Shown: in pieces, positions 16,754 to 25,064 of the stretch
How positions within the stretch are numbered: position 1 is the first letter of the stretch
Layout: every line of letters starts with the position of its first letter
From: Streptomyces sp. NBC_01723
GTDB taxonomy: Bacteria > Actinomycetota > Actinomycetes > Streptomycetales > Streptomycetaceae
Direction: 5' to 3'
NCBI RefSeq assembly: GCF_036246005.1
Contig: NZ_CP109171.1
Span: 5,072,001-5,136,000 of the forward strand
DNA length: 64,000 nt
Notes under the pieces: model-generated
The model's database searches: none
Told to the model about the DNA's origin: nothing
The model's input: the letters and a program-made list of their open reading frames with translations, nothing else
Position numbers and translations under genes: made by a program

Positions 16754-17121
16754 GTCGGTCAGCCTCTCGTGTGTCGGTGGTTCTGGGGGGTGGGGTGCCT
16801 GCGGCGGCCTGTGCGGGATGGGTGGGGGTGCGCGTAGCGCGGTGCGTTGCGTTGTGGGCGGGGTCGCGCCGGGGGGTGTCCGTCCTCGGAACGGCGCGGA
16901 ATCGGTCGGCCGCAGAAGTGACGTTCGTTGACGCGCCAACCGCTGCGGGCGGCCCCCCCCCCGACACGACCCCTTCTCGCCGTACGCGGCTCTCCCGCGT
17001 AGCTGCGGGCCCCCGTGCCGCCGGGGCGGCACGGGGGGCGCGGCGGCACCCCGCTACGCCGGGCCGCGACACCCGTCTCCGGGCCCGCCCCCGCGCCGGG
17101 TGCCCACGGGAACGCCGGGTC
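16754..17121. other. Intergenic region between phosphomutase and PNP genes
   Basis: About 370 bases with no gene I can support. The left part should hold the phosphomutase promoter, the right part a terminator hairpin (listed separately). A run of about eleven C with interruptions is at 16953-16966. Confidence 0.5.
17010..17037. terminator. Hairpin terminator downstream of PNP
   Basis: A perfect 12-bp stem (17010-17021 with 17026-17037) with a CGGG loop lies about 85 bases beyond the PNP stop on the minus strand. Confidence 0.75.
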
Positions 17122-17958
17122 CTACAGGCGGCCCAGGACCTGCGTCAGCAGCGCGCCCATCCGGGTGGCGGAGTCGCGGCCTGCCTGGAGGACCTCCTCG
17201 TGGTTGAGGGGCTCGCCCGTCATGCCCGCGGCGAGGTTGGTGACCAGGGAGATGCCCAGTACCTCCGCGCCGGCCTCGCGCGCGGCGATCGCCTCCAGGA
17301 CCGTCGACATGCCCACCAGGTCGGCCCCGATGACGCGGGCCATGCGGATCTCGGCCGGGGTCTCGTAGTGCGGGCCGGGGAACTGGGCGTAGACGCCCTC
17401 CTCCAGCGTGGGGTCGACCTCCTTGCACAGGGCCCGCAGGCGGGGGGAGTAGAGGTCGGTGAGGTCGACGAAATTGGCGCCGATGACGGGGGAGGTGGCG
17501 GTGAGGTTGATGTGGTCGCTGATCAGGACCGGCTGGCCGGGGCGCATGCCCTCGCGCAGGCCGCCGCAGCCGTTGGTCAGGATGATCGTCTTGGCGCCGG
17601 CCGCCACCGCGGTGCGGACGCCGTGGGAGACGGCGGCGACGCCGTGGCCCTCGTAGTAGTGGGTGCGGCCCAGGAAGACCAGTGCGCGCTTGTCGCCGAT
17701 CGAGTACGAGCGGATCTTGCCGCCGTGACCCTCCACCGCGGGCTTGGGGAAGCCCGGCAGGTCGGTGACCTGGAGATCGGCCTCAGGCGCGCCCAGGGCG
17801 TCCACGGCCGGTGCCCAGCCGGAGCCCATCACGAGGGCGACGTCGTGGGTCTCGGCGCCGGTGAGTTCGCGCAGGCGGGCCGCGGCGGCGTCGGCGGCGA
17901 CCCCCGGGTCAACTGGGGTGGCGCCCTGGATGTCGTCCGGAAGAAGAGATGCGTTCAC
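17122..17958 (-). CDS. Purine nucleoside phosphorylase
   Basis: Predicted phosphorolysis of purine (deoxy)nucleosides to base and (deoxy)ribose-1-phosphate; 278 residues, trimeric PNP class. Motifs are the phosphate loop VMGSGW, the segment [29 protein letters not shown] with the catalytic Glu, and [16 protein letters not shown]. The start is GTG at 17958. The much longer open frame upstream passes through other genes and is not real. A CTACGCGCGTAG palindrome lies 26 bp before the start. It works with adenosine deaminase, phosphomutase and DeoC in nucleoside breakdown. Confidence 0.92.
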   Translation of the reverse strand: MNASLLPDDIQGATPVDPGVAADAAAARLRELTGAETHDVALVMGSGWAPAVDALGAPEADLQVTDLPGFPKPAVEGHGGKIRSYSIGDKRALVFLGRTHYYEGHGVAAVSHGVRTAVAAGAKTIILTNGCGGLREGMRPGQPVLISDHINLTATSPVIGANFVDLTDLYSPRLRALCKEVDPTLEEGVYAQFPGPHYETPAEIRMARVIGADLVGMSTVLEAIAAREAGAEVLGISLVTNLAAGMTGEPLNHEEVLQAGRDSATRMGALLTQVLGRL

Positions 17959-17983
17959 GCCGAAGAGGGTATCCGGTTTCCGC

Positions 17984-17995
17984 CTACGCGCGTAG
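17984..17995. promoter_or_regulatory. CTACGCGCGTAG palindrome upstream of PNP
   Basis: A perfect 12-bp palindrome, the third identical copy in the window, 26 bp upstream of the PNP GTG start. A GGATACC sequence between operator and gene could be a -10 element. Confidence 0.6.
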
Positions 17996-18050
17996 ATGAC
18001 AGAGGTCACGGGATGGTGATTGTTGGGTTGGAGGATCCGACAGGGGGGCG

Positions 18051-18488
18051 TCAGCAGGGGCGCTTGCGGAGTTCCATCACGTAGTCGTGGGGGGCGCCGG
18101 CCGATTCCGCCGCGTCCGCCACCTCGCCCAGGTAGCGGGCGGAGGGCAGGCCGCCCTCGTAGGCGTTCAGGACGTACGTCCAGGCCTTCTCCTCGCCCTC
18201 CAGGGTGTGGACGCGCACCCGGGTGCGGCGGTAGATGTCCAGACCCACGCCCTCCCAGCGGTCGAGCGAGTCCTCGTCCATCGGGGCGACGTCGTAGAGC
18301 GCCACGAAGACCTGCGAGATCGGGTCCTCGACCAGGGTCGCCAGCGCGCCCTCCCAGCCCATGTGCTCGCCCCCGAAGGTCAGCCGCCACCCGTTCAGCC
18401 AGCCGGTCGCGCGCAGCGGCGAGTGCGGGGCGCGGCGGGTCATGAGCCGCGCGTCGAGGTTGCCGGCATAAGCGGCGTAGAGCGACAT
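18051..18488 (-). CDS. Gamma-glutamylcyclotransferase-fold protein
   Basis: The predicted protein is 145 residues. The N-terminal YAAYAGNLD fits the substrate-binding loop (YGSN-like) of gamma-glutamylcyclotransferases. The domain continues with [34 protein letters not shown] and a C-terminal DYVMELRK. The family acts on gamma-glutamyl amines or releases 5-oxoproline, but bacterial members are diverse and the substrate is unknown. The ATG at 18488 has GGGG-rich sequence upstream. It is divergent from lpdA. Confidence 0.8.
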   Translation of the reverse strand: MSLYAAYAGNLDARLMTRRAPHSPLRATGWLNGWRLTFGGEHMGWEGALATLVEDPISQVFVALYDVAPMDEDSLDRWEGVGLDIYRRTRVRVHTLEGEEKAWTYVLNAYEGGLPSARYLGEVADAAESAGAPHDYVMELRKRPC

Positions 18489-18573
18489 GGGGGAAGGGTA
18501 CGACAGGCGTCACGCGCATCACGTTCGTAACGGTGGTGCCCCCGGGCAGCCGCCCGTTGAAGGGTGCGGGACA

Positions 18574-20022
18574 ATGGAGTACGTGACTCGGATCGTGATC
18601 ATTGGCGGCGGACCCGGCGGATACGAAGCGGCGCTGGTGGCCGCGCAACTCGGTGCGGAGGTGACCGTCGTCGACTGCGACGGTCTGGGCGGGGCGTCGG
18701 TGCTGACCGACTGCGTGCCGTCCAAGACCCTCATCGCCACCGCCGAGGTGATGACCACCTTCGACTCCTCCTACGAGGAGCTGGGGATCATCGTCGCCGA
18801 CGACACCCCGCCCATGGAGCAGGCCGCCCGGGTCGTGGGCGTCGACCTCGGGAAGGTCAACCGACGGGTCAAGCGGCTCGCGCTCGCCCAGTCGCACGAC
18901 ATCACCGCCTCCGTGACGCGGGCCGGCGCGCGGGTCATGCGCGGGCGCGGGCGGCTGGAGGGGATGCAGGCGCTCGACGGGTCCCGGAAGGTGATCGTGC
19001 GCGCCGCCGACGGGAGCGAGGAGACGCTCACCGCGGACGCCGTGCTGATCGCCACCGGCGGGCACCCGCGGGAGCTGCCGGACGCGCGGCCCGACGGGGA
19101 GCGCATCCTGAACTGGACCCAGGTGTACGACCTGGACGAGCTGCCGGAAGAGCTGATCGTGGTCGGGTCCGGTGTGACCGGTGCCGAGTTCGCCGGTGCC
19201 TACCAGGCGCTCGGGTCGCGGGTCACCCTCGTGTCGTCGCGGGACCGGGTGCTGCCCGGTGAGGACCCCGACGCCGCCGCCGTGCTCGAGGACGTCTTCC
19301 GGCGGCGCGGCATGAACGTCATGTCGCGGTCCCGGGCCCAGTCCGCCAAACGGGTGGGGGACCGGGTGGAGGTCACGCTCGCCGACGGACGGGTCATCAC
19401 CGGGTCGCACTGCCTGGTGGCCGTCGGCGCCATCCCCAACACCGACGGGATGGGGCTGGAGGAGGCCGGGGTCAAGCTCAAGGACTCCGGGCACATCCGC
19501 ACCGACCGCGTGTCGCGGACCTCGGCTCCCGGTGTGTACGCCGCCGGTGACGTCACCGGGGTCTTCGCGCTGGCTTCGGTGGCGGCGATGCAGGGGCGCA
19601 TCGCCATGTACCACTTCCTCGGGGACGCGGTCACTCCGCTGAACCTCAAGACCGTCTCCGCCAACGTCTTCACCGACCCCGAGATCGCCACCGTCGGCTA
19701 CTCCCAGGCCGACGTCGACGCCGGCAAGATCGACGCCCGCGTGGTGAAGCTGCCGCTGCTGCGCAACCCGCGCGCCAAGATGCAGGGCATCCGGGACGGC
19801 TTCGTCAAGATCTTCTGCCGGCCCGGTACCGAGATCGTGGTGGGCGGTGTCGTCGTGGCGCCGCGTGCCTCGGAGCTGATCCACCCCATCTCCCTCGCCG
19901 TCGACAACAACCTGACGGTCGAACAGATCGCCAACGCCTTCACCGTGTATCCGTCACTCTCGGGCTCGATCGCGGAGGTCGCCCGGCAGTTGCACACGCG
20001 GAAGGCGGGCGGCGAAGGCTAG
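18574..20022 (+). CDS. lpdA: LpdA-type flavoprotein (NAD(P)H quinone/disulfide reductase family)
   Basis: The predicted protein is 482 residues. The N-terminal FAD-binding [11 protein letters not shown] lies at about 11-21, a second nucleotide-binding [10 protein letters not shown] near 206-215, then the FAD motif VYAAGDVTG and a C-terminal dimerisation domain. The redox-disulfide position reads [13 protein letters not shown], so the first Cys of the CxxxxC pair is Ser42 while Cys47 remains. The dithiol reaction of lipoamide dehydrogenase is therefore not expected. This fits mycobacterial LpdA, an NAD(P)H quinone reductase rather than a lipoamide dehydrogenase. ATG 18574 was chosen because it directly precedes the FAD-binding strand. 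Confidence 0.88.
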   Translation: MEYVTRIVIIGGGPGGYEAALVAAQLGAEVTVVDCDGLGGASVLTDCVPSKTLIATAEVMTTFDSSYEELGIIVADDTPPMEQAARVVGVDLGKVNRRVKRLALAQSHDITASVTRAGARVMRGRGRLEGMQALDGSRKVIVRAADGSEETLTADAVLIATGGHPRELPDARPDGERILNWTQVYDLDELPEELIVVGSGVTGAEFAGAYQALGSRVTLVSSRDRVLPGEDPDAAAVLEDVFRRRGMNVMSRSRAQSAKRVGDRVEVTLADGRVITGSHCLVAVGAIPNTDGMGLEEAGVKLKDSGHIRTDRVSRTSAPGVYAAGDVTGVFALASVAAMQGRIAMYHFLGDAVTPLNLKTVSANVFTDPEIATVGYSQADVDAGKIDARVVKLPLLRNPRAKMQGIRDGFVKIFCRPGTEIVVGGVVVAPRASELIHPISLAVDNNLTVEQIANAFTVYPSLSGSIAEVARQLHTRKAGGEG

Positions 20023-20044
20023 GGCCGGGGCGCGGCTGGAATCG

Positions 20045-20067
20045 ACTCCCCGCTGGTCACGGGGAGT
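20045..20067. terminator. Hairpin terminator downstream of lpdA
   Basis: An 8-bp perfect stem (20045-20052 with 20060-20067) has a 7-base loop, directly after the lpdA stop. Confidence 0.65.
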
Positions 20068-20114
20068 TGTGGCGCTTGCGGGTGGCATAGGCGGGCAGAG
20101 TAGGCGCTTATACC

Positions 20115-20145
20115 ACTTCTGGTACTGCCTTGCGAACAACTTCTG
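20115..20145. promoter_or_regulatory. ACTTCTG direct repeat before the deoR-family gene
   Basis: ACTTCTG occurs at 20115-20121 and 20139-20145, 24 bases apart, in an unusually A+T-rich stretch about 60 bp before the regulator start. Direct repeats are common operators for DeoR/GlpR-type proteins, so self-control is possible. Confidence 0.4.
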
Positions 20146-20199
20146 TTATTCGGCGCATACTGCTGAAAGCAGACGGTCGTTGGGGTTACTGTCAGTTTC

Positions 20200-21186
20200 G
20201 TGTTCGCTGCAGAACGTCGCCAATTGATCCTCGAAATGGTGCGCGCGAACGGGGCCGTGTCGCTCCGTGAGCTCGCCCGCGTCGTCCAGACCTCCGAAGT
20301 GACCGTACGGCGGGACGTGCGCGCACTGGAGGCAGAAGGACTCCTCGACCGCCGACACGGCGGTGCGGTACTGCCGGGCGGGTTCACGCGAGAGTCCGGC
20401 TTCCCGCAGAAGTCCCATCTCGCGACCGCCGAGAAGACGGCCATCGCCGATCTCGCCGCGGGCTTCGTCGAAGAGGGCGAGGCCATCGTGGTGGGTGCCG
20501 GGACGACCACCCAGGAGCTGGCCCGCCGGCTCGCGCGGGTGCCCGGGCTGACCGTCGTCACCAACTCGCTGCTGGTGGCCCAGGCCCTCGCGCACGCCAA
20601 CCGGGTCGAGGTCGTGATGACCGGCGGCACGCTCCGCGGGTCCAACTACGCCCTGGTCGGGTCGGGTGCCGAGCAGTCCCTGCAAGGGCTGCGGGTCTCC
20701 AAGGCCTTCCTGTCCGGGAGCGGGCTGACCGCCGAACGGGGGCTGTCCACCTCCAACATGCTGTCGGCGTCCGTCGACCGCGCCCTGGTGCAGGCCGCCG
20801 CCGAGGTCGTCGTCCTCGCCGACCACTCCAAGCTGGGCACGGACACCATGTTCCAGACCGTGCCCACGGACCTCATCACCCGCCTGGTCACCGACGAGGC
20901 GCCGGCCCACGACGACCGTGCCGCCACCGAGCTGCAGGCCCTTGCCGACCAAGGGGTGCAGATCGCCGTGGCGGGGGCGTCCGGCGGTGCGGCCTCCGGT
21001 CCGGGGGGCACCGGGGCCCCGGGGGGTGAAGCCGTCCCGGCGCGTCAGCAGCGCCGCGACGTGCCGCTTCCGGGGCCGCGCCGACAGGTTCCCGGCGCGG
21101 CGACGGGGCTGCGCTCGGCGACCGCCCTGGGTGAACAGCCGGCCGGACCGGAACGGGCGCGCGTCGCCGACATGCGCCGACGTTAG
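20200..21186 (+). CDS. DeoR/GlpR-family transcriptional regulator
   Basis: The predicted protein is 328 residues. An N-terminal DeoR helix-turn-helix (ERRQLILEMV, VSLRELARVVQTSEVTVRRDV) is followed by LDRRHGGA and a DeoRC sensor domain with the sugar-phosphate signature VVGAGTTTQELA and the segment VLADHSKLG. After about residue 265 comes a Gly/Pro/Arg-rich tail absent from typical members (about 250-260 residues), probably disordered. The start is GTG. The family senses sugar phosphates. With nucleoside-catabolism genes close by it is one candidate for reading the CTACGCGCGTAG sites, although that exact site is not in its own promoter. Confidence 0.85.
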   Translation: MFAAERRQLILEMVRANGAVSLRELARVVQTSEVTVRRDVRALEAEGLLDRRHGGAVLPGGFTRESGFPQKSHLATAEKTAIADLAAGFVEEGEAIVVGAGTTTQELARRLARVPGLTVVTNSLLVAQALAHANRVEVVMTGGTLRGSNYALVGSGAEQSLQGLRVSKAFLSGSGLTAERGLSTSNMLSASVDRALVQAAAEVVVLADHSKLGTDTMFQTVPTDLITRLVTDEAPAHDDRAATELQALADQGVQIAVAGASGGAASGPGGTGAPGGEAVPARQQRRDVPLPGPRRQVPGAATGLRSATALGEQPAGPERARVADMRRR

Positions 21187-21282
21187 CCGTCGTACGGCCC
21201 CGGCGGCCGCCGTACCGTCCCGGCCGCCGTCGTACGATCCCGGCCGCCGTCGCCGGTCCCGGTCGCGCCCCCGAGAACGGTG

Positions 21283-21326
21283 GGGGCGCCCGGCGGGACC
21301 GTTTGCTTCGGTCCGCCGGGCGCCCC
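21283..21326. terminator. Bidirectional hairpin terminator
   Basis: A strong stem of 17 bp with one bulged G (21283-21300 with 21310-21326) and a 9-base loop lies between the convergent deoR-family and accA2 genes. Confidence 0.85.
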
Positions 21327-21346
21327 GGATGCTTACTTCGAGTGCC

Positions 21347-23119
21347 TCAGTCCTTGATCTCGCAGATCGCCGCGCCGGAGGTCACCGAGGCTCCGATCTC
21401 GGCGCCCAGGCCCTTGATGGTGCCGGCCTTGTGCGCGTTGAGGGGCTGCTCCATCTTCATCGCCTCGAGTACGACGATCAGGTCGCCCTCCTGAACCTCC
21501 TGGCCCTCCTCGACGGCGATCTTGACGATGGTGCCCTGCATCGGCGAGGCGAGGGTGTCGCCGGAGGCCGCGGGGCCGGACTTCTTCGCCGCGCGGCGCT
21601 TGGGCCGGGCGCCGGCCGCCAGTCCGGTGCGGGCCAGGGACATGCCCAGGCTGGAGGGCAGGGAGACCTCCAGGCGCTTGCCGCCGACCTCGACGACGAC
21701 CGTCTCGCGGCCCGACTCCTCGTCCGCCTCGGTGTCGGCGGGCGCGTTGAAGGGCTTGATGTCGTTGACGAACTCCGTCTCGATCCACCGGGTGTGGACC
21801 GTGAAGGGGTCGCTGGAGCCGGTCAGCTCCGGTGCGAACGCCGCGTCACGCACGACCGTGCGGTGGAACGGGATGGCCGTGGCCATGCCCTCCACGGTGA
21901 ACTCGTCCAGGGCGCGGGCGGCGCGCTGGAGGGCCTCCTTGCGGGTGCGGCCGGTGACGATGAGCTTGGCCAGCAGGGAGTCCCACGCCGGGCCGATCAT
22001 GCTGCCGGACTCGACGCCGGCGTCGAGGCGGACACCGGGGCCGGTGGGCGCGTCGAAGAGGGTGACGGTGCCGGGGGCGGGCAGGAAGCCGCGGCCCGGG
22101 TCCTCGCCGTTGATGCGGAACTCGAAGGAGTGGCCGCGCAGCTCCGGGTCGTCGTAGCCGAGCTTCTCGCCGTCGGCGATGCGGAACATCTCGCGGACCA
22201 GGTCGATGCCGGCGACCTCCTCGGTGACCGGGTGCTCGACCTGCAGGCGGGTGTTGACCTCCAGGAAGGAGATCGTGCCGTCCATGCCGACGAGGAACTC
22301 CACGGTTCCGGCGCCGACGTAGCCGGCCTCCTTCAGGATCGCCTTGGAGGACGAGTACAGCTCGTCCATCTGCGCCTGCGACAGGAACGGGGCGGGGGCT
22401 TCCTCGACCAGCTTCTGGTGGCGGCGCTGCAGCGAGCAGTCACGGGTGGAGACGACGACCACGTTGCCGTGCTGGTCGGCCAGGCACTGGGTCTCCACGT
22501 GGCGGGGCTTGTCGAGGTAGCGCTCGACGAAGCACTCGCCGCGGCCGAACGCGGCCACCGCCTCACGGACGGCGGACTCGTACAGCTCGGGGACCTCGTC
22601 CAGGGTGCGGGCGACCTTCAGACCGCGTCCGCCGCCGCCGAAGGCCGCCTTGATCGCGATCGGCAGGCCGTGCTCCTCGGCGAACGCGACGACCTCGTCC
22701 GCGCCGGAGACCGGGTCGGGGGTGCCCGCGACCAGCGGGGCGCCCGCGCGCTGCGCGATGTGCCGGGCCGCGACCTTGTCGCCCAGGTCGCGGATGGCGT
22801 GCGGGGGCGGACCGATCCAGATCAGATCCGCGTCCAGGACCGCCTGGGCGAACTCGGCGTTCTCGGAAAGGAATCCGTAGCCGGGGTGGATGGCGTCCGC
22901 GCCCGACTCCCGCGCGGCCTTGAGGACCTTGTCGATGTCCAGATAGCTGGTGCCGGGGGTGTCACCACCCAGGGCGAACGCCTCATCAGCGGCACGGACG
23001 TGCAGAGCGTCCCGGTCCGGGTCCGCGTAGACGGCCACGCTCGCGATCCCCGCGTCCCGGCAGGCCCGGGCCACACGGACAGCGATTTCGCCACGATTGG
23101 CGATGAGCACCTTGCGCAC
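21347..23119 (-). CDS. accA2: Acyl-CoA carboxylase alpha subunit (biotin carboxylase + BCCP)
   Basis: The predicted protein is 590 residues. The N-terminal biotin carboxylase domain has [13 protein letters not shown], an ATP-grasp Gly-rich loop [12 protein letters not shown], the catalytic segment [15 protein letters not shown] and RINGED. A linker leads to a biotinyl domain with EAMKM; the biotinylated Lys is near residue 555. It carboxylates biotin with bicarbonate and ATP and passes CO2 to PccB-type beta subunits. The GTG at 23119 has a strong AAGGAGGGAG site upstream, which settles the start. pccB, pccE and birA lie just to the right. Confidence 0.94.
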   Translation of the reverse strand: MRKVLIANRGEIAVRVARACRDAGIASVAVYADPDRDALHVRAADEAFALGGDTPGTSYLDIDKVLKAARESGADAIHPGYGFLSENAEFAQAVLDADLIWIGPPPHAIRDLGDKVAARHIAQRAGAPLVAGTPDPVSGADEVVAFAEEHGLPIAIKAAFGGGGRGLKVARTLDEVPELYESAVREAVAAFGRGECFVERYLDKPRHVETQCLADQHGNVVVVSTRDCSLQRRHQKLVEEAPAPFLSQAQMDELYSSSKAILKEAGYVGAGTVEFLVGMDGTISFLEVNTRLQVEHPVTEEVAGIDLVREMFRIADGEKLGYDDPELRGHSFEFRINGEDPGRGFLPAPGTVTLFDAPTGPGVRLDAGVESGSMIGPAWDSLLAKLIVTGRTRKEALQRAARALDEFTVEGMATAIPFHRTVVRDAAFAPELTGSSDPFTVHTRWIETEFVNDIKPFNAPADTEADEESGRETVVVEVGGKRLEVSLPSSLGMSLARTGLAAGARPKRRAAKKSGPAASGDTLASPMQGTIVKIAVEEGQEVQEGDLIVVLEAMKMEQPLNAHKAGTIKGLGAEIGASVTSGAAICEIKD

Positions 23120-23493
23120 GATTGAGGCTCCCTCCTTGAAACAAGCCGATTTTAGGGACTGCCGACACGGCACTTCGACCCGTCCCCAATGGTGAGCTTG
23201 CCCACACGGAGCGTGATTCGAGGCTCGCTCGACCCGCGAAAGCCCTTGTAGTACCGCGCTACGCAGGACTCATGGGGGAAACCCTAGCTCTCCCGTGTGG
23301 TCAAGGTCTCTGTAAGAGCGTGCTGCGGGCCACTCCGTTTCTTTGTCGAGTCCCTACTAATGGCCCAATGATTCTTTGCTCGCGGCAGACCCCTTGTCGC
23401 GAGGTTTACCCGTTAGTAGCGTTCTGGCTGTCTCGAACGTACTTGGGGTAACAGCTGTCCTGTGCGGCAGCGGTCGAAAGTGGGTGGGGACCG
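23120..23493. promoter_or_regulatory. accA2 upstream region with spaced inverted repeat
   Basis: About 370 bases without a gene, less G+C-rich than the surroundings. An inverted repeat, CTACTAATGG at 23354-23363 and CCGTTAGTAG at 23410-23419, matches at 9 of 10 positions with 46 bases between the arms. It lies near the start of the + strand membrane-protein gene. The region should contain both divergent promoters. Confidence 0.45.
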
Positions 23494-23976
23494 GTGTCAG
23501 TGCGCAGGCCGGTGGCGTGGATCGTGGCGATCGTGCTCTTCCTGGAGGCGGTCGGCGTCGCGGCGCTGAACTGGTTCCTGGGGATCGTCGTCGACCGGCA
23601 GGACATGTCCCTGGCCGGTCTCGATCCGGACGCGATGTCCGTGTCGTCGAAGATCGGCGGAGTGGTCTTCGGGCTCTACTTCGCGCTGTGCGGGCTGGTC
23701 GCCCTGCTGGTGGCGCTCCGCGACCGCGCGCCGGCCGGGCTCGGCCGGGTCCTGCTGATCAGCGCGGCCGTGGTGCACGGGCTGCTCGGGGCCTTCACCT
23801 GGGGACTGGTGGGCCCCGGCGCCTTCGTCTTCATGATCGTCGTACTCGGTCTCATCGTGCTGCTGCTGATGACCTACGACGCCCACGAGCGGCCCGCGCC
23901 CGCGACGCGGCCCGAGGGCGGCACGGGCGACGACGGTACGCCGGTCAGCCCGCCGCCGGCGCCCACAACTCCGTGA
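23494..23976 (+). CDS. Small integral membrane protein, unknown function
   Basis: The predicted protein is 160 residues with four membrane helices (about 6-28, 48-70, 83-100 and 104-126) and a Pro/Gly-rich cytoplasmic C-terminus ending in PAPTTP. I recognise no domain. The start is GTG at 23494. Its last 32 bases overlap the 3' end of maf on the other strand. Confidence 0.75.
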   Translation: MSVRRPVAWIVAIVLFLEAVGVAALNWFLGIVVDRQDMSLAGLDPDAMSVSSKIGGVVFGLYFALCGLVALLVALRDRAPAGLGRVLLISAAVVHGLLGAFTWGLVGPGAFVFMIVVLGLIVLLLMTYDAHERPAPATRPEGGTGDDGTPVSPPPAPTTP

Positions 23977-24568
23977 TGCCGGTCCCCAGCTCGGCGAGCA
24001 GCCGCCGCAGCAGGGGCAGGCTCAGGCCGATGACGTTGCCGTGGTCCCCGTCGATGCCGTCGATGAACGGGGCGGAGCGGCCGTCCAGGGTGAACGCCCC
24101 GGCGACGTACAGCGGCTCTCCGGAGGCCACGTAGGCCGCGATCTCCTCGTCGGTCGGCTCGCCGAAGCGGACGACGGTGGAGGCGGTGGCCGAGACGTGG
24201 CGGCCGGAGGCGGTGTCCCACACGCAGTGGCCGGTCTGCAGAGTGCCCGCCCGGCCGCGCATCGCCTTCCAGCGGGCGGTCGCCTCCTCGGCGTCCGCCG
24301 GCTTGCCGAGGGCCTGGCCGTCCAGGTCGAGCACCGAGTCGCAGCCGATCACCAGGGCACCGTGCACCTCGGGCTTCGCGGCCACGACGGAGGCCTTGGC
24401 CTCGGCCAGGGCGAGGGCCAGCTCGGCGGGGGTGGGGGCGGTGACGGCGTCCTCGTCGACCCCGCTCACGAGGACCTCGGGAGCCAGGCCGGCCTGGCGG
24501 AGCAGGCCCAGTCGGGCCGGGGACTGGGAGGCGAGGACGAGTCGGCGACGCGGCTGCTGGTCGGTCAT
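23945..24568 (-). CDS. maf: Maf family nucleotide pyrophosphatase
   Basis: The predicted protein is 207 residues. It has the Maf signature near the N-terminus ([14 protein letters not shown]), [11 protein letters not shown] and KP in the middle, and the segment [18 protein letters not shown]. The family hydrolyses non-canonical nucleoside triphosphates (dTTP/UTP or m7GTP types). Streptomyces acyl-CoA carboxylase loci commonly carry maf; any functional link is unclear. The ATG is at 24568. Confidence 0.9.
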   Translation of the reverse strand: MTDQQPRRRLVLASQSPARLGLLRQAGLAPEVLVSGVDEDAVTAPTPAELALALAEAKASVVAAKPEVHGALVIGCDSVLDLDGQALGKPADAEEATARWKAMRGRAGTLQTGHCVWDTASGRHVSATASTVVRFGEPTDEEIAAYVASGEPLYVAGAFTLDGRSAPFIDGIDGDHGNVIGLSLPLLRRLLAELGTGITELWAPAAG

Positions 24569-24609
24569 GGGACCAGGGTATCGGCGGCGCGGGGGATCGC
24601 CGGGCGCGC

Positions 24610-24738
24610 TCAGTGCAGGCCGGCGACCAGCATCGCGAGAACCATCGCCAGCGCCAGGAAGACGCCCAGTCGCCGCAGCCTGTGCTGCATGTCGCGCAGT
24701 TCCTCGGGCGGCTCGTTCTTCGGGTCGGACCAGAGCAT
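24610..24738 (-). CDS. mmpB: Morphogenic membrane protein MmpB (42 residues)
   Basis: A tiny protein with an N-terminal acidic/Pro-rich [18 protein letters not shown], a basic RLRR step and one membrane helix ([19 protein letters not shown]) to the C-terminus. I recognise it as the short actinomycete protein annotated as morphogenic membrane protein MmpB; its role is poorly defined. The ATG is at 24738. It lies between pccE and maf on the same strand, which fits co-transcription with the carboxylase genes. Confidence 0.75.
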   Translation of the reverse strand: MLWSDPKNEPPEELRDMQHRLRRLGVFLALAMVLAMLVAGLH

Positions 24739-24793
24739 GGCACCAGCGTGCGGCCTCGGGAGGAGGCGGCGCTTGAGTACGGGTACCTAGATC

Positions 24794-24835
24794 GGGGCGC
24801 GGGGTTCCGCCGCCGTGCGCGGTTCCTCGCGCCCC
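24794..24835. terminator. Hairpin in the pccE-mmpB gap
   Basis: GGGGCGCG (24794-24801) pairs with CGCGCCCC (24828-24835), with partly complementary sequence inside. It resembles the GGGGCGCGGGG-type intergenic palindromes often seen between Streptomyces genes. It may end or attenuate transcription after pccE. Confidence 0.5.
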
Positions 24836-24848
24836 TGGGCGTTCACCC

Positions 24849-25055
24849 TCAGGCGGGCCAGTAGGTGCGGCCCCATGTCGCCGGGCCCGGCTGGGGCAAT
24901 CGGTGGGCGGCGATACGGGCAGGGTCGGACCACGCGTCCCTGCCGCCCGGCGCGGCCGCGGGCGCCGCTTCCGCCGCCACCGCGCGGGCCCGGACCACCG
25001 CGAGCGCCGCGGCCAGTTCCTCCGGGGTCGGGTTGCCCCGTACGACCTTGATCAC
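24849..25055 (-). CDS. pccE: Acyl-CoA carboxylase epsilon subunit
   Basis: A 68-residue protein: [24 protein letters not shown], an Ala-rich linker, then [10 protein letters not shown] and the C-terminal WGRTYWPA. This is the actinobacterial epsilon-subunit pattern, with an N-terminal helix and conserved C-terminal W..YW. These small subunits stimulate propionyl/acetyl-CoA carboxylase assembly and activity. It starts 9 bases after pccB, so the genes are an operon. Confidence 0.9.
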   Translation of the reverse strand: MIKVVRGNPTPEELAAALAVVRARAVAAEAAPAAAPGGRDAWSDPARIAAHRLPQPGPATWGRTYWPA

Positions 25056-25064
25056 AGCGGCTCC

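Noticed and set aside
16826..16845. GCGCGTAGCGCGG as a fourth copy of the nucleoside operator
   Set aside because: It matches only half of CTACGCGCGTAG and is not the same palindrome.
17122..19884. Extension of PNP to a 920-residue protein
   Set aside because: The upstream part is antisense to lpdA and the cyclotransferase gap. PNP homology begins at the GTG 17958.
23249..23265. GTAGTACCGCGCTACG upstream of accA2 as a related operator
   Set aside because: The core differs (CCGCGC) and the symmetry is imperfect, so I did not count it with the three perfect sites.
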